64,000 bases of DNA. Origin: Patiria miniata. Its lineage: Eukaryota; Echinodermata; Asteroidea; Valvatida; Asterinidae. The notes below the pieces were generated by a model. The model was not told the DNA's origin, made no database searches, and was given only the letters and a program-made list of their open reading frames with translations. Numbering within the stretch: the first letter of the stretch is position 1; each line of letters starts with the position of its first letter. Location of the stretch: NCBI RefSeq assembly GCF_015706575.1, contig NW_024037059.1:10019730-10083729 (forward strand), in the 5' to 3' direction. The translations under genes and the position numbers were made by a program. Shown here one piece after another: positions 22,142 to 33,040 of this stretch.

Positions 22142-23430
22142 TTAGTCAGGTTGCTTAGACCCAATTTTTGACAAGATCGTGACCGACTGGTCCAAAGCAC
22201 CAAATTTGGCAGATAGATTCTTATAGCCCTAGAGAAGATATTTGGAATGGGTGACACCTTATTTTTTGGGGGGAAGGGTGCCTAATTTGCATAAATCGTA
22301 AATGCCCGTCGTGTAATAATAAAATTTGTTCCCATATTTTGGGTATAGGCCCTATTTTGATTTTTTGATATTTTGAAAAGTATATTTTGGTGATTCTACT
22401 TTCACATCCTTACTTCAATAAGTTTTCTAAAAACATATAGCTGACTGAATAATTATGAGGACAAAGTAACGATCCAAAATGGTTACTGCAGTACCCTAAA
22501 ACTGCGCGCATTTACCTTGTCTCCAAATATCATCAAATAGTTTTGCCAAACCTCAGTATTGATGAGCTTCAAATTCACCAAGTTGCTAACTGGCACAGTT
22601 ACCCTATTAAAACTTTATGGAAAATCATGTGAACAACGATTATATTGTGATATTTAGTCCAGAAAACAAACACGGGGAAAAACGACGTTTCCGTAAATTG
22701 GGCTTAAAAGTGGGTGAAGGGTTGCCTAACGTAAAAGACTTGAACAAGTTCAAGGAAATTCCCAAAATTATTGGTAAGAAAACGTTTTGACGTAGACATA
22801 ATTATTGTAAGCAACAATAATCTCTTATTTGGGGGATTTCCTTGCAAACTTGCCAAGTCTCCCACGTTAGGCAACCCTTCGCCAATTTGATGCCCACTTT
22901 ACTGACACCTCGTTCCTCCCCCCATTGAGTTTTGGGATAAATATCAAGATGTTATCAAATTTCACACGATTTCCCATGTATTTTTAGTGCCAGCACTTAA
23001 ACCTTGTGAGTTTGAAGTTCATCAGTACTGATGTTTGGCGAGACTACTTGATGATATCTGAGGAAAAGGTTAATGTGCGCAACTTTAGGGTATAATGGTA
23101 GCCATTTTTAAAATCTTTATTATGTCCTAATAATCATCCGGTCTCTGATATGCTTTAGAAAAAATGTATTGAAGTAAGGATGTGTAAGTAGAATCCCCAA
23201 AATATACTTTTCAAAAAAAAATAAAAATAAAAAAAGTATCCCAAAATATGTGAATAAATATAATTATGACATGGCAGGTATTAACGATTTATGTAAATTA
23301 GGCACCCTTCCCAAAAGAATTTCAGGTGTCACCCCTTTTAAATATCTTCTCTATGGACATAAGAATCTATCTGCCAAGTTTGGTGCTTTGGACAGTCGGT
23401 CACGATTCCTACCATATACCACCTGACTAA
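22142..23430. mobile_element. 1.29-kb foldback element (whole-length imperfect palindrome)
   Basis: The left half (22142-~22808) is the reverse complement of the right half (~22814-23430) along its whole length. Ends TTAGTCAGGT / ACCTGACTAA match, CGTGACCGACTG matches CAGTCGGTCACG, AGGGTTGCCTAACGT matches ACGTTAGGCAACCCT, and the apex is ATTATTGT/ACAATAAT around a 5-nt loop at 22811. TA lies just outside GTCAGG...CCTGAC, compatible with TA-type insertion. No ORF. The arms have diverged by point changes and a poly-A insertion near 23210. Confidence 0.85.
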
Positions 23431-24213
23431 ATGAACTCTCATCTATTCCTATCCGTAACGTCACGTACTTGTGCCCTAGATTTCTCGCGACAGTTCAACC
23501 GTTCTGTAGATTCCCCATCGTATGTTTCTCTTCGTTACAATGAAATGCATGAGAAGTAGACTAATATCTCTGCTGTGTCATGTCAACCGGGATCACTCAT
23601 ATTCTGGACGAACGGGAATGATGAATAGCCTATTCTATTTAACGTGCGGTACCTGAATGTAGATAAACGTCCAGATCCAAGTGTCGAAAGTAAAGATCAG
23701 ATAATCGGAGTTACCGGGTAACCAAGACTAAAGAAGGACAACTTCAAAAAGTAGAGTTAAGGCTTGGCAAGCACTGAATGATGCAGTCAGCGATTATAAC
23801 ACGACACCGGCACGACTGATTTGTTTCATTTGGATCAAGTAAGCCTGATATAAATAGTAATAAATATAGGATTTTTTTTCCAGGGGTACAATAATATATT
23901 GCACTCTGCATAACAACATTTAATTTGTCTTCGACTCTTGCAATATTGTTACAGCTCGTGCAATCATATTCTTGTATTCCCTTTGTACCATCCAATATTA
24001 TGTAATTGTGACTTTCTGTTAAAACACGTTGTGGTTATTTTCGTTCGGTGTCGCATCGTAAGTCAGTCTGCGATGCGATTAAACCCGATAGTAACAAAAG
24101 ATATGAAAACACACGCACGGTTTCAACGTCACAAACGCATTCACAATGGCCTACCTTACATAGCCTATCTAGTGTGGACATACAGTTTGTTTTCGTGTAG
24201 TTAAGAAAAAGAG
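23431..24213. other. Non-coding stretch, nothing recognised
   Basis: Short ORFs only, with no homology or splice support. Confidence 0.5.
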
Positions 24214-24918
24214 TTTTCGGAGGTTGAGCAATGTTATTCTTCTGGTGAGCTGGACAAGATTTTCCGAAATTTTGTTTGCCCGCCGTTTTATACTCATCAG
24301 TGATTATTAGTTTGTATTAGAGGGATGCACCATACGACTCTTAATTTAACAAGCATTGGAAGCAAATCGTGCCACTTTAAAGTCTTAAAACGTGGTCCTC
24401 TTCCAGCAAATAATCCAACAAAAATCATTTAAACACCTTATACAGGTTGTCCCCCCAAAACTGAACAATCAAAGAGCCCCTATTCACAGCTTTTAACAAA
24501 ATACATCACAAATATCGATACACATTTGGAGAATTCATTAGTTTTTCAACAATGAGAAAACAACTTTCCAATCGAGCAAACGTTTATTGAGTTCTGGCCA
24601 ATTCAAAAAAGTGCCGATGTTGCATTTTGTCCACGGCCTTAAATGTAAATTATTAAGAATGTAATAGGGTGTATAGTTCTGAAAGACCCATTGGCAAAGC
24701 TGTGATAAACGCGTGGCATGGAACAGTATACTACGGTATTTCCTAAACCTCGGGGAGCGAATATCGACTATCCACCCGAAAAAAAACATGTTAAAACACG
24801 TATTTGTTTTATTCAGTTACCGGATTTTCCCGTTGCAATATGCACCTGGCGGGTAAACAAAATTTCGGAAAATCTTGTCCAGCTCACCAGAAGAATAACA
24901 TTGCTCAACCTCCGAAAA
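24214..24918. mobile_element. 705-bp element with 71-bp terminal inverted repeats
   Basis: 24214-24284 (starting TTTTCGGAGGTTGAGCAATG) is the reverse complement of 24848-24918 with one mismatch. No clear target duplication. Inside at about 24443 lies ATACAGGTTGTCCCCCCAAA, resembling the mariner-like end at 2936, so a mariner fragment may be nested in it. No transposase ORF recognised. Confidence 0.75.
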
Positions 24919-25096
24919 GTTCAGTTCGTTTGCAATTCAGTGATTACGGTTGTAAACACAATTGTTTGTGGGCACTATTTGTTTAGTACAAGAGGCATCT
25001 TTATTGTCCACAATATTCTCCAATTCGGCAAAATTGAGCTCGGGAAAACGCTTATTTATCATTTACGCGTGCAACCATTTTTTTCATGTAAGCACA

Positions 25097-25244
25097 CTAG
25101 CTACACACGTGTGTAGCTAGCTAGCCAGGGCGATGTTAGCGCGTGCGTACTTCACCCGTGCGACCGTTCCACGATTGCTTCGTAAAGCGCATGCGTAGTA
25201 GACTGTCGCATGGGTAACCCGTGCGTCAGTCTACTACGCATGCG
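25097..25244. repeat. Two adjacent perfect palindromic structures
   Basis: 25097-25120 is a perfect 24-bp palindrome centred on ACACGTGT. 25188-25205 (CGCATGCGTAGTAGACTG) pairs perfectly with 25227-25244 around a 21-nt loop, making an 18-bp stem. The area is rich in CGCG and GCATGC compared with its surroundings. Confidence 0.85.
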
Positions 25245-25323
25245 TATTTAGCCTGTGCGGAAAACTCGCGCGCGCGCTTAGTAAACAGCAAAAATAGCAT
25301 TTGGCACGTGATGGTGAATGGAC

Positions 25324-26282
25324 AATCCCGGGACATACCGTTATTTCGTTTTACCGTTTTGGATTTCCTCAAAAACAAAAACAGTAAACGAATCATCGAC
25401 CGTTTTGTCGTTTTACAGTGTTATAAAACGACAAGCGGTATTAAGATAAATACGGTTTCTCCGTTTTATAAGTTTAGTAAAATTCATTATAGCATAACGA
25501 TCAATGATTTTTGTTTTACAGATTACACAAATAACTTTGAAAAACAGCAAAACAGTCAGTATTGAATACAGACTTTTTTTTTTTATTCCAGTGTCATGGT
25601 TAACAGTCCGTGGTGCATTTTGTGGCGGTGGGCAAGGGGGTGGAGGGGGACCATGTTTTACACGAAGAAGTGTTACCTCGGCATAATTAATGCGTGATGT
25701 GATTCCTGGCGCGGACCCTGACCCCCTTCTCATGCGATTCAGTCAAGTTGGTGGGGCTTAAAGAGTTCCAAGCAAAATGGCGCTGGAAAACTTCAAGGGA
25801 GGACATTACTTTTCACAATGGAAACAGGATGGTAATAAAACGTTTGATGAAGTTGCAGACATTTTGAAGGAAACTGGGGTTCAAGTCGACGCGGCTCTTC
25901 AATAGCCAATTCGCAAATTTTGTCGTGAGAACGAAATGTAAGGAGCGGGGCCCAGGCAATGACTCGATCCCAAGGACGCATTAATTAACATTCCGGTGCA
26001 TTGCTTAATTGCCGAACCTAAAATCAAAAAATGGTCGACAAGACTATTGACCGTTTTGTCATTGTCATGATTTTGTAAAACAAAACTCTAAAAATAAAGC
26101 AACTAACCGTTTAACGCTTTCTACAATTAAAAACAACAAAAAGTATTTCTTGTGTGTGACTTAATACCGTTTGACCGTTTTACAAAACTGTAAAACGACA
26201 AAACGGTCAATGGTTCGTTTACTGTTTTTGTTTTTGAGGAAATCCAAAACAGTAAAACGAAATACCGGTATGTCCCGGGATT
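25324..26282. mobile_element. 959-bp TIR element with perfect 6-bp target duplication
   Basis: Ends AATCCCGGGACATACCG and their reverse complement. The terminal inverted repeats extend about 120 bp with a few mismatches (both contain GGATTTCCTCAAAAAC). ATGGAC lies directly outside both ends (25318-25323 and 26283-26288), a perfect target duplication. The interior is G/C-richer and includes a 42-codon frame starting at 25777 that begins MALENFKGGHYFSQWK. No transposase recognised, so it is non-autonomous; the 6-bp duplication does not by itself identify the superfamily. Confidence 0.85.
25777..25905 (+). pseudogene. Short open frame inside the TIR element, possibly captured or remnant coding
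   Basis: ATG at 25777 in the context GCAAAATGGCG opens a 42-codon frame of natural-looking composition (FKGGHYFSQWKQDG, then KTFDEVADILKETGVQVD) ending at TAG. It could be the start of a lost transposase or a captured host exon. No family recognised. Confidence 0.3.
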
Positions 26283-26768
26283 ATGGACCAGTTAGAATTC
26301 GGTGTTCGGTCATGAAAATGTATGAGGTACAGTAATTATAATACACCCCAAGTAAAGTGTTCACCAACCAACCAACCAACCACCCACCCACCCATCCACC
26401 CATCAACTTAAGCAGCTCAAGCCTATGGCGTGTTTCACACCGCCGTGGGACAAGTCTGGACACATCTACGGAGCTTATTTTGAGAGTTCATCTTGAGTTA
26501 AATCATTGTGCGCCCGGGCGTTTGCTAGCGGGAGCATGTTGGAAAAAATGCCGGATGTGCACACAAGTATTATAGTGACTATCTTCCCTATCTCGGGCTC
26601 ATAAGAGAATATCTGCCTAAGAGAATATCTGCCAAAATAATAAGGTATGACGTATACGTAGTTGACACGGTTGTATTGCACTCCTCAGAAAATTCACCGA
26701 TATTAATGGAAACACCGCAAAAATCATCTCCCTAAGCCAATAAGCCTTCTCAACTAACAACATAGAAC
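26283..26768. other. Short CCAAC/CCCA microsatellite and possible LINE 5' region
   Basis: 26363-26405 is a run of CCAA then CCCA/CCAT units. Farther on, AGAGAATATCTGCC is repeated twice at about 26604 and 26620. Part of this interval may be the 5' UTR of the LINE that starts coding at 26769, but its 5' limit is not visible. Confidence 0.45.
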
Positions 26769-27664
26769 ATGGCCGACGCATCAGAATCATCGAAGACAAT
26801 CAGAACCCGAATAAAACGGCATTCGAAAAAAGATGTCACCCCGCTGTCCCCAAATGACGTGAATCGAGATCAAGATGGCTGCCATGCCTGCACCTGCAGA
26901 GATGACATCACAGCTATGAACTCTAAACTCGATAAGATACTACAATCTCTTGATACAATGGGCACTAGAATGACTGGAATTGAAGTGAAGCTCCAAGAGT
27001 CAGTAGAAAAGATCGCCATGCAACAAAAAGAAATAGAGGAGCTGAAAGCTACGGCTTCGTATCTGGATAAACAGCAAAAGGATATCAAGGAAAGTGCGGA
27101 TAGTCTAACCCGTGGAAACCATCTCCATATCGGCCAACTTGAAAATCAGATTGATTATCTTCAAAACTGCAGTTGCAGGAATAACATCGTCGTGCACGGC
27201 ATCCCCGAAGGCTCAGAAGGCGATCAATCCTGTGAGGAATTTCTGTCCGACTTTTTCATATCACATATGAAAATAGAATATGGTCAAGATATCGAAGTTG
27301 AAAGAGCCCACCGTACCCCCGCACATCGATCATCACAAGACAGCACCGGCACCCGTAACACCCGGCCACGTCCCATCCATTGTAAGCTCTTATGCTTCAG
27401 TGATAGACAAAACATTCTCAAACAAGCATCTAAATCCTTGCGGAACAACCCATTCAAATTTGCGAATATTTTCATCTCAGATGATGTCACCAGCAGAGTC
27501 AGAAATGCCAGGAAGCAGTTAAGAGATTACCACCTGCCAAGAATAAGAAGCGACGAGCGGTTAAATTCGCCTACATTCCATGGTCAATTCCTCCCGTCAT
27601 CACCTACAAGCTCCACAGCGGTGCATTTCAAGTCTACAGATCTGGGGATGCCAACCCACTCTAA
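26769..27664 (+). pseudogene. LINE ORF1 (coiled coil plus RNA-binding domain), frameshifted near the C-terminus
   Basis: ORF1-type nucleic-acid chaperone of a LINE. Residues 1-46 are a basic, low-complexity head. About 47-135 is a coiled coil (EVKLQESVEKI, QQKEIEELK, DKQQKDIKES). About 137-260 is an L1-ORF1-like RNA-binding region with RNNIVVHGIPEGSE (137-150), VERAHR (177-182), RPIHCKLLCF and DRQNIL. The continuous frame runs on to 27746, but after about residue 255 it is out of phase. The usual C-terminus (KFAYIPWSIPPVITYK, SGAFQVYRSGD) is in another frame and stops at 27664. I therefore place a one-base loss or two-base gain at about 27515-27545. The 325-residue reading with a hydrophobic end is an artefact of this shift. 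Native length would be near 298 residues. Confidence 0.85.
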
Positions 27665-27828
27665 TGGCTACATGTCCACGGATACATGTATGCATGCAAT
27701 TATATACTTATTTGTTGTGTTTATTTTTCTATGTGTTCTGGTGTAAGGCAGCATATCACAAATGTTTACTCCCATTCTATTCGTTTTTGATATTCAGTAG
27801 TTTGTTGTAAATATGCTTAATTATTTGA

Positions 27829-30643
27829 ATGAGTCAAGCAATTCACGACTCTGGTATGAATAACAATATAGATCCTGATTTAAATCTTCAAGTACCGGAA
27901 ATCCCATGTCAATATTATGACCAAGATGAGTTCCTGAATGTTTTTAAATTCAGCACCAATACTAAATGACTACACATTAATGCTCGTAGTTTGCCCAAAA
28001 ATATAACAAGTATTGTTCAATATGTAAACTTACTGCAAACAAGCTTTTCAGTCATAGGGGTTTCAGAATCATGGTTAAAGGACATAAATGATCCCTTAGT
28101 CCAGATTCCAGATTATACATTAGAAGGTTCCTGCAGACAAAATAGAAGAGGTGGTGGAGTTGTACTTTATGTAAAACAAGATCTTGTGTATAAAATTCGT
28201 AATGATTTATGTATTAACAACTCTGAAGCAGAATCATTTTTTTATAGAGCTTGTTAATTCCAATAAATCAAATGTTATCATTGGAATTGTCTATAAACCC
28301 CCGTGTTTATCATGTAATAATTTTACAGATCATTTTGAGGAAATATTAAGTCGCTTAAATACCGAGAACAAAAAATGTTATATTTTGGGTGATTATAACA
28401 TAAATTTAATGCAGTGTGATATCGATAATACTGTGCAAAATTGTATGAATATTCTTGATTCTCAGTCATTCTATCCCACCATAAACAAACCGACTAGGAT
28501 TACTATTGATAGTGCAACTTTAATTGATAATATCCTAACAAATGATTATTTGAACCATACTTCAGGTGTTCTGATAACTGACATCAGTGACCATCTTCCG
28601 GTATTTTTAATCATTGATAACTTTAGAGAAAGTGCTCAGACCAATACAAATTATAAAAGGCGAGTTTTTGATGCCGAAAATATTGAAAATTTTACTCATG
28701 ATCTGAATGAGACTGATTGGGATTGTATAATGTCAATGAATGATATCCATTGTATGTATAATAACTTCTTAGCTCATGTTAAACAACTCTATGACAGACA
28801 TTTTCCTGTGGTTGAAGTTAAATATCGTTATGATAAATCAAAGTCTCCGTGGATGTCCGAGGGTATCTACAACTCAATTAGGAGGAAAAATCACTTGTAC
28901 AAGACGTTTCTTAAAAACCTTACTTCACAGAACAAATTTAATTATACTTTGTATAAAAATAAACTCAACTCTGTTATAAAATTATTAAAGAAAAATTATT
29001 TAAGCAAAAAATGTAATCAACAAAAAAATTAAAATTAAAGGTACTTGGAAACCTATAAATTCACTACTCAATAGGCGTAAACAAAAAATGAACCCTACTT
29101 ATTTCAGTACTGGTAGTAACAAAATCACTGATAGCAAAGAAATTGCTGACGCCTTTAACACGTATTTTGTTGACATAGGAAGCAAACTTGCCAGTGAGCT
29201 ACCATTATGTAATACTCCCATTGAGGCATTCCTGAGTGAAAGGTGTTCGAATTCACTCTTTTTGACTCCCATTACGCAAGAAGAGATTGTGGACACTCTG
29301 AACAAAATTCCTCCAGGAAAGGCCCCTGGATTTGATGAATTAAACTCTTTTGCTATTAAACAGGCCAAGTATTCATTGGCTAAACCGCTGGCTGACATCT
29401 TCAATAAATCCCTATTAAAAACAGCTGGAGTTTTTCCTGATGGGTTAAAAATAGCTCAGGTTATACCGATATATAAAAAAGACTCCAAACATGATATTGG
29501 AAATTACAGACCCATCTCTGTTTTATCAACATTTCCGAAACTATTTAAAAAGTTAATCTATACGCGATTAATATCTTTTATATAAACATGACATTCTCTC
29601 AGAATCACAGTTTGGTTTTAGACGTAATCGCTCTACTGATTTAGCGACATCTTATGTAGTTAAAAAATTGTGTAATGATATAGATGACAAACATTTTTCT
29701 GTTGGTATCTTTCTGGATTTATCGAAAGCATTTGATACAGTTAACCATGATATCTTGATTCGTAAATTAGAACATAATGGTATCCGAGGAATAGCCCTAG
29801 ACTTATTTAAAAGTTACTTATGTGACAGATCCCAGTATGTTTTGTATAATTCTGTAAAATCTACAGAACAGCCTATAACTTGCGGTGTACCACAGGGCTC
29901 TGTATTGGGTCCCTTATTGTTTATCTTGTACATTAATGACATCTGCAATACTCCAGATATTATTACATTTTGCTTATTTGCAGATGACACAAGTTTATTA
30001 TATACTGACAAAACTGTAGACCTAGCGGTACAGAACCTTAATCTTGAGCTCCGGAAACTCACTACTTGGCTTTTAGCCAATAAATTATGTATAAATGTTC
30101 TTAAATCTAATTATGTAATATTTTGTGCTAGCCAGTACAAGTACACTCAGTCTGTTCCTATAATTTTAAATGATACTAATCTTGATCAGGTTAAGGGTAC
30201 CAAATTTTTGGGAATACATATTGATGAGAACTTAACTTGGAAGAATCATATAGACGTTATAACAGCTAAAATATCAAAAAATATTGGTATAATGAACCGT
30301 CTAAAATACTTTTTACCTAGTAGCATATTGCTAACCTTGTACAACTCATTTGTTTTACCGTGTTTAAATTACTCAATTCTGACTTGGGGGTAGTCCAACT
30401 CCTAAATGCAACAAACTGCTTACTCTCCAGAAACGAGCAGTTCGAGTAATTTTTAAAACTGGCTATTGTGAACACTCTGGGCCTTTATTTGCAAATTAAA
30501 ATTGTTAAAATTCACTGTCCAAAAATAGTGTTGTCCAACGTGGCACTCTATATTGGAATAGTCTTGATGACTCTTTTAAATCATCACCCACTCTCTCTAT
30601 TTTTGCTAGAAAACTAAAACCTCATTTGTTAATTGCATACTAA
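27829..30643 (+). pseudogene. LINE ORF2 (endonuclease-reverse transcriptase), broken
   Basis: Endonuclease motifs: HINARSL, SESWL, RRGGGVVLYV, IGIVYKPP, LGDYNINL, TLIDNILTN, ISDHLPVF (27970-28640). Reverse transcriptase motifs: GNYRPISVLS, ESQFGFRRNRST, FLDLSKAFDTVNH, GVPQGSVLGPLLF and the active-site FADDTSLL (29088-30393). After these come QKRAVRVIFKTGY and the C-terminal LYWNSLDD and KLKPHLLIAY ending at TAA 30641-30643. Lesions: TGA at 27967-27969, an extra T in a T7 run at 28237-28243, a frameshift near 29006-29013, another at 29577-29583, an extra G in a G5 run near 30390, and loss of roughly 60 codons near 30520 between KLLKFTVQ and VVQRGTLYWNS. ATG 27829 is chosen because the frame runs from it into the endonuclease. 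The element could not have moved in this state unless several of the homopolymer lesions are sequencing errors. Confidence 0.9.
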
Positions 30644-30999
30644 AAAATGTAATAGGGATAATAACGGCCTTGATTACTGTCTTACACCTTTGTCTGTGCT
30701 CTGTCTTTCCATGTATGTCTGTCACTTGTCTGTCTGTCCATAGGCTGGGGAACAAATGCTGATGCTTCACCCTGGACCTAGATGTTGCCATTTAGTTAAT
30801 GTTCACTATTATAAATATATCTCGTATGTATTGTCCATTTGAATATATAACATTATGTATTATGTATCATCCTTATGCAGCATCGAAATAAATGTATCGA
30901 AAAAAAATGTGTTGTTGTTGCGATGTTTCTCCACAGGCTGCTTGTTCCCGTAAACCTTATTTGAGGGAAGTGTGGTTTTAATTAATGACATGATAGACC

Positions 31000-31661
31000 C
31001 AGGAGCGGCGGAACGCTTTTAAACTAGGGGCGACGCTAAAAAGGGGCACTTGCTCAGAAAAAAGGGGCACCTTCCGTCGGTGTGAAGGTGGAGGAAAAGA
31101 ATATTTTCATTTCGCAATAAACCTATTTATGACGAGGAACAAAATATGAACACGTGGTCCATCTTGCTCTTTGTGTTTCCTTTACCTAGTTATGTACAGA
31201 GACCATTTAGTTTTTAACTACTTTTGATGGCCAGTTCGGTGACCATTTTATTTGCGTGAATAGCAGTATTATTTTTAAGGGGCCAGTTTTCCATCTTGAG
31301 AGCGGGCACAAGTTTAATGTTGCGAGCGGGGAACGAATTGTGCTTTCGAGGGGCAGTTTTCCATCTGGAGAAGTTATCGCGAGAGGAGCACCGTTGTTTT
31401 TAATGGCCAATTTTCCATCTCGAGAGGGGCACAAATTAATTATTGCGAGAGGGGTATTTGTGTTTTAAGGGGCAGGTTGCATTAGAGTATTTCATTACAA
31501 GAGTATTTTATTTGTAGCGCGATCATAAAATTTTGCTTTCACAAATGTGCGTTTGAGTGGCAGTTTTGTTTTTATCTCCAGGGGGACTCGAGAGGGGCAC
31601 TTTTGTTGACCTGGGAAAATCTGGGGGCAAGTGCCACCTCCTCCCGGTTCTGCCGCCCCTG
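31000..31661. mobile_element. 662-bp hAT-like MITE with 8-bp target duplication
   Basis: Ends CAGGAGCGGCGGAAC and GTTCTGCCGCCCCTG are inverted repeats. The flanking octamers GATAGACC (30992-30999) and GAGAGACC (31662-31669) match at seven of eight positions, as expected for an old hAT target duplication. The interior is made of degenerate GAGGGGCAC and AGTTTTCCATCTNGAG units. Confidence 0.8.
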
Positions 31662-31669
31662 GAGAGACC

Positions 31670-32960
31670 GACTGCTTTTGCTGAAATTATGTAAGGCGAT
31701 TCAGCAAATCAAGAAAAGACAGCCGTTCATCCGTTACTGACACACCTGAAATTACCTGTAGTATGACCGAGTACATAATTATATATCGACTTAGTCGATC
31801 TATGTCATTTGAGTTTTAATAGCCAGTTTTTATTCTACGGAGACATCGAATGCAATATTTGAAGTATCGTGCCAGATTTTGTTTTAATATTGCCGTCACA
31901 GTAATTCGTCATGGTTGAGAGAACCAAAACAAACCTTGAACGTTTTAATAAATAACGTCCATGTCCTTAGCCACGCAAGGAATGATTCGTGAGGGGTAAT
32001 GGTAAAGCCGTTGTACATGTCTGTTACATATATACCTCTTTCACATGATGAAGCTGTTTTATACTTGCCTTTTCCGAAATTTCCGAATCTGTTTTTTTTT
32101 CTCAACGATATTTAAAGGAATATAATGTCTAAGTTGTAACAGATAAATTGGTGTGTTTGCATTTGCAGGCCTGTATACTGAAAAAAAAAACGGTTTTAAA
32201 TGGCGCGCTCCAGTTCAGAAAGTTTTGAGCGAAATAGTCCTATCTAGTGGCGTATCAGCTCATACATGTATGATTGTTTTGGAATCACGCGGTTGGTATT
32301 CGCCTGGTCCGATCCTAGTTATGTTTGTGGCCAGTTTGCAGCATTGCTCCGCAATCATGGTAGGCCAACGTCTACGTGCATATCAATATCTCTGATACGG
32401 TTGCGAGTAGTGTAAGAGGCGTATTTTCCTCTCGCTGGATCGCAAAACCTACATTCACACTGCAGTCTGTATGTATGTACATGCACACGTGTTTAGATTA
32501 TTATTCATAAACTGCATTGACGCAAAAGCACGTACATGCACACACTAGGTCCTGCTGGCTTTTGAATTTTAATTACATATCGTGTGCCCAGTTTTTTGTT
32601 TGATGTCTCATTGGAAAAATGTAATGCTGAACAATTATCTGAAAGTCTATTTTTGAGGGTACCACACCCAAAATTGCACGTGTATACATGTACCAACTTT
32701 AAAGAAGCCGAGTTCACTGAACAGCATCTTAAGCTTGAAAAACTGCACTCTGGCCTACCAAGGTATGAAAAAGGCTAATTTTGTGTACTATGTCTCTTTT
32801 GTATTTATGCGTTATTTCGTTTGTCAATTAAAATTTCACTAAGATACTAAAATCATGCTAGTATTGAAATGATATACGATTTTGTAACAGTCTAAGAGGT
32901 GTTGCAAACTGGAAAAATATTAATAACATGTTTAAGTTTTTAATATAAATGTCAAAATAG
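31670..32960. other. Non-coding stretch, nothing recognised
   Basis: Only short chance ORFs. No exon, RNA or transposon end recognised. Confidence 0.5.
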
Positions 32961-33040
32961 AAATTCCGGCCGACATGCACTTTTTGCCCTGAATTGACAG
33001 AATTAATTCCAGGCAAAAAAGTGTATGTCGGCCGGAATTT
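32961..33040. repeat. 80-bp hairpin with 28-bp stem
   Basis: AAATTCCGGCCGACATGCAC and TTTTTGCC pair with GGCAAAAA and GTGTATGTCGGCCGGAATTT with one or two mismatches, around a 23-nt loop. It could be a minimal MITE or a hairpin transcript template. Confidence 0.85.

Larger units (their letters stand above)
26769..30909 (+). mobile_element. CR1/L2-like non-LTR retrotransposon, two ORFs, degraded
   Basis: Layout ORF1 (26769-27664), 164-bp spacer, ORF2 (27829-30643), 3' UTR, AATAAA at about 30887 and a short A run ending near 30909. ORF2 has an apurinic-type endonuclease then a reverse transcriptase, and no RNase H or zinc-knuckle end is seen. The 5' end is unknown. The element carries a nonsense codon, several frameshifts (mostly near homopolymers) and one internal deletion. 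It is nearly full length, so it inserted relatively recently. It is a different family from the YVDD-box LINE at 62667-63997. Confidence 0.9.

Noticed and set aside
26769-27746. A transmembrane C-terminus on LINE ORF1
   Set aside because: The hydrophobic tail appears only because of a frameshift near 27530; the usual C-terminus is in another frame and stops at 27664.
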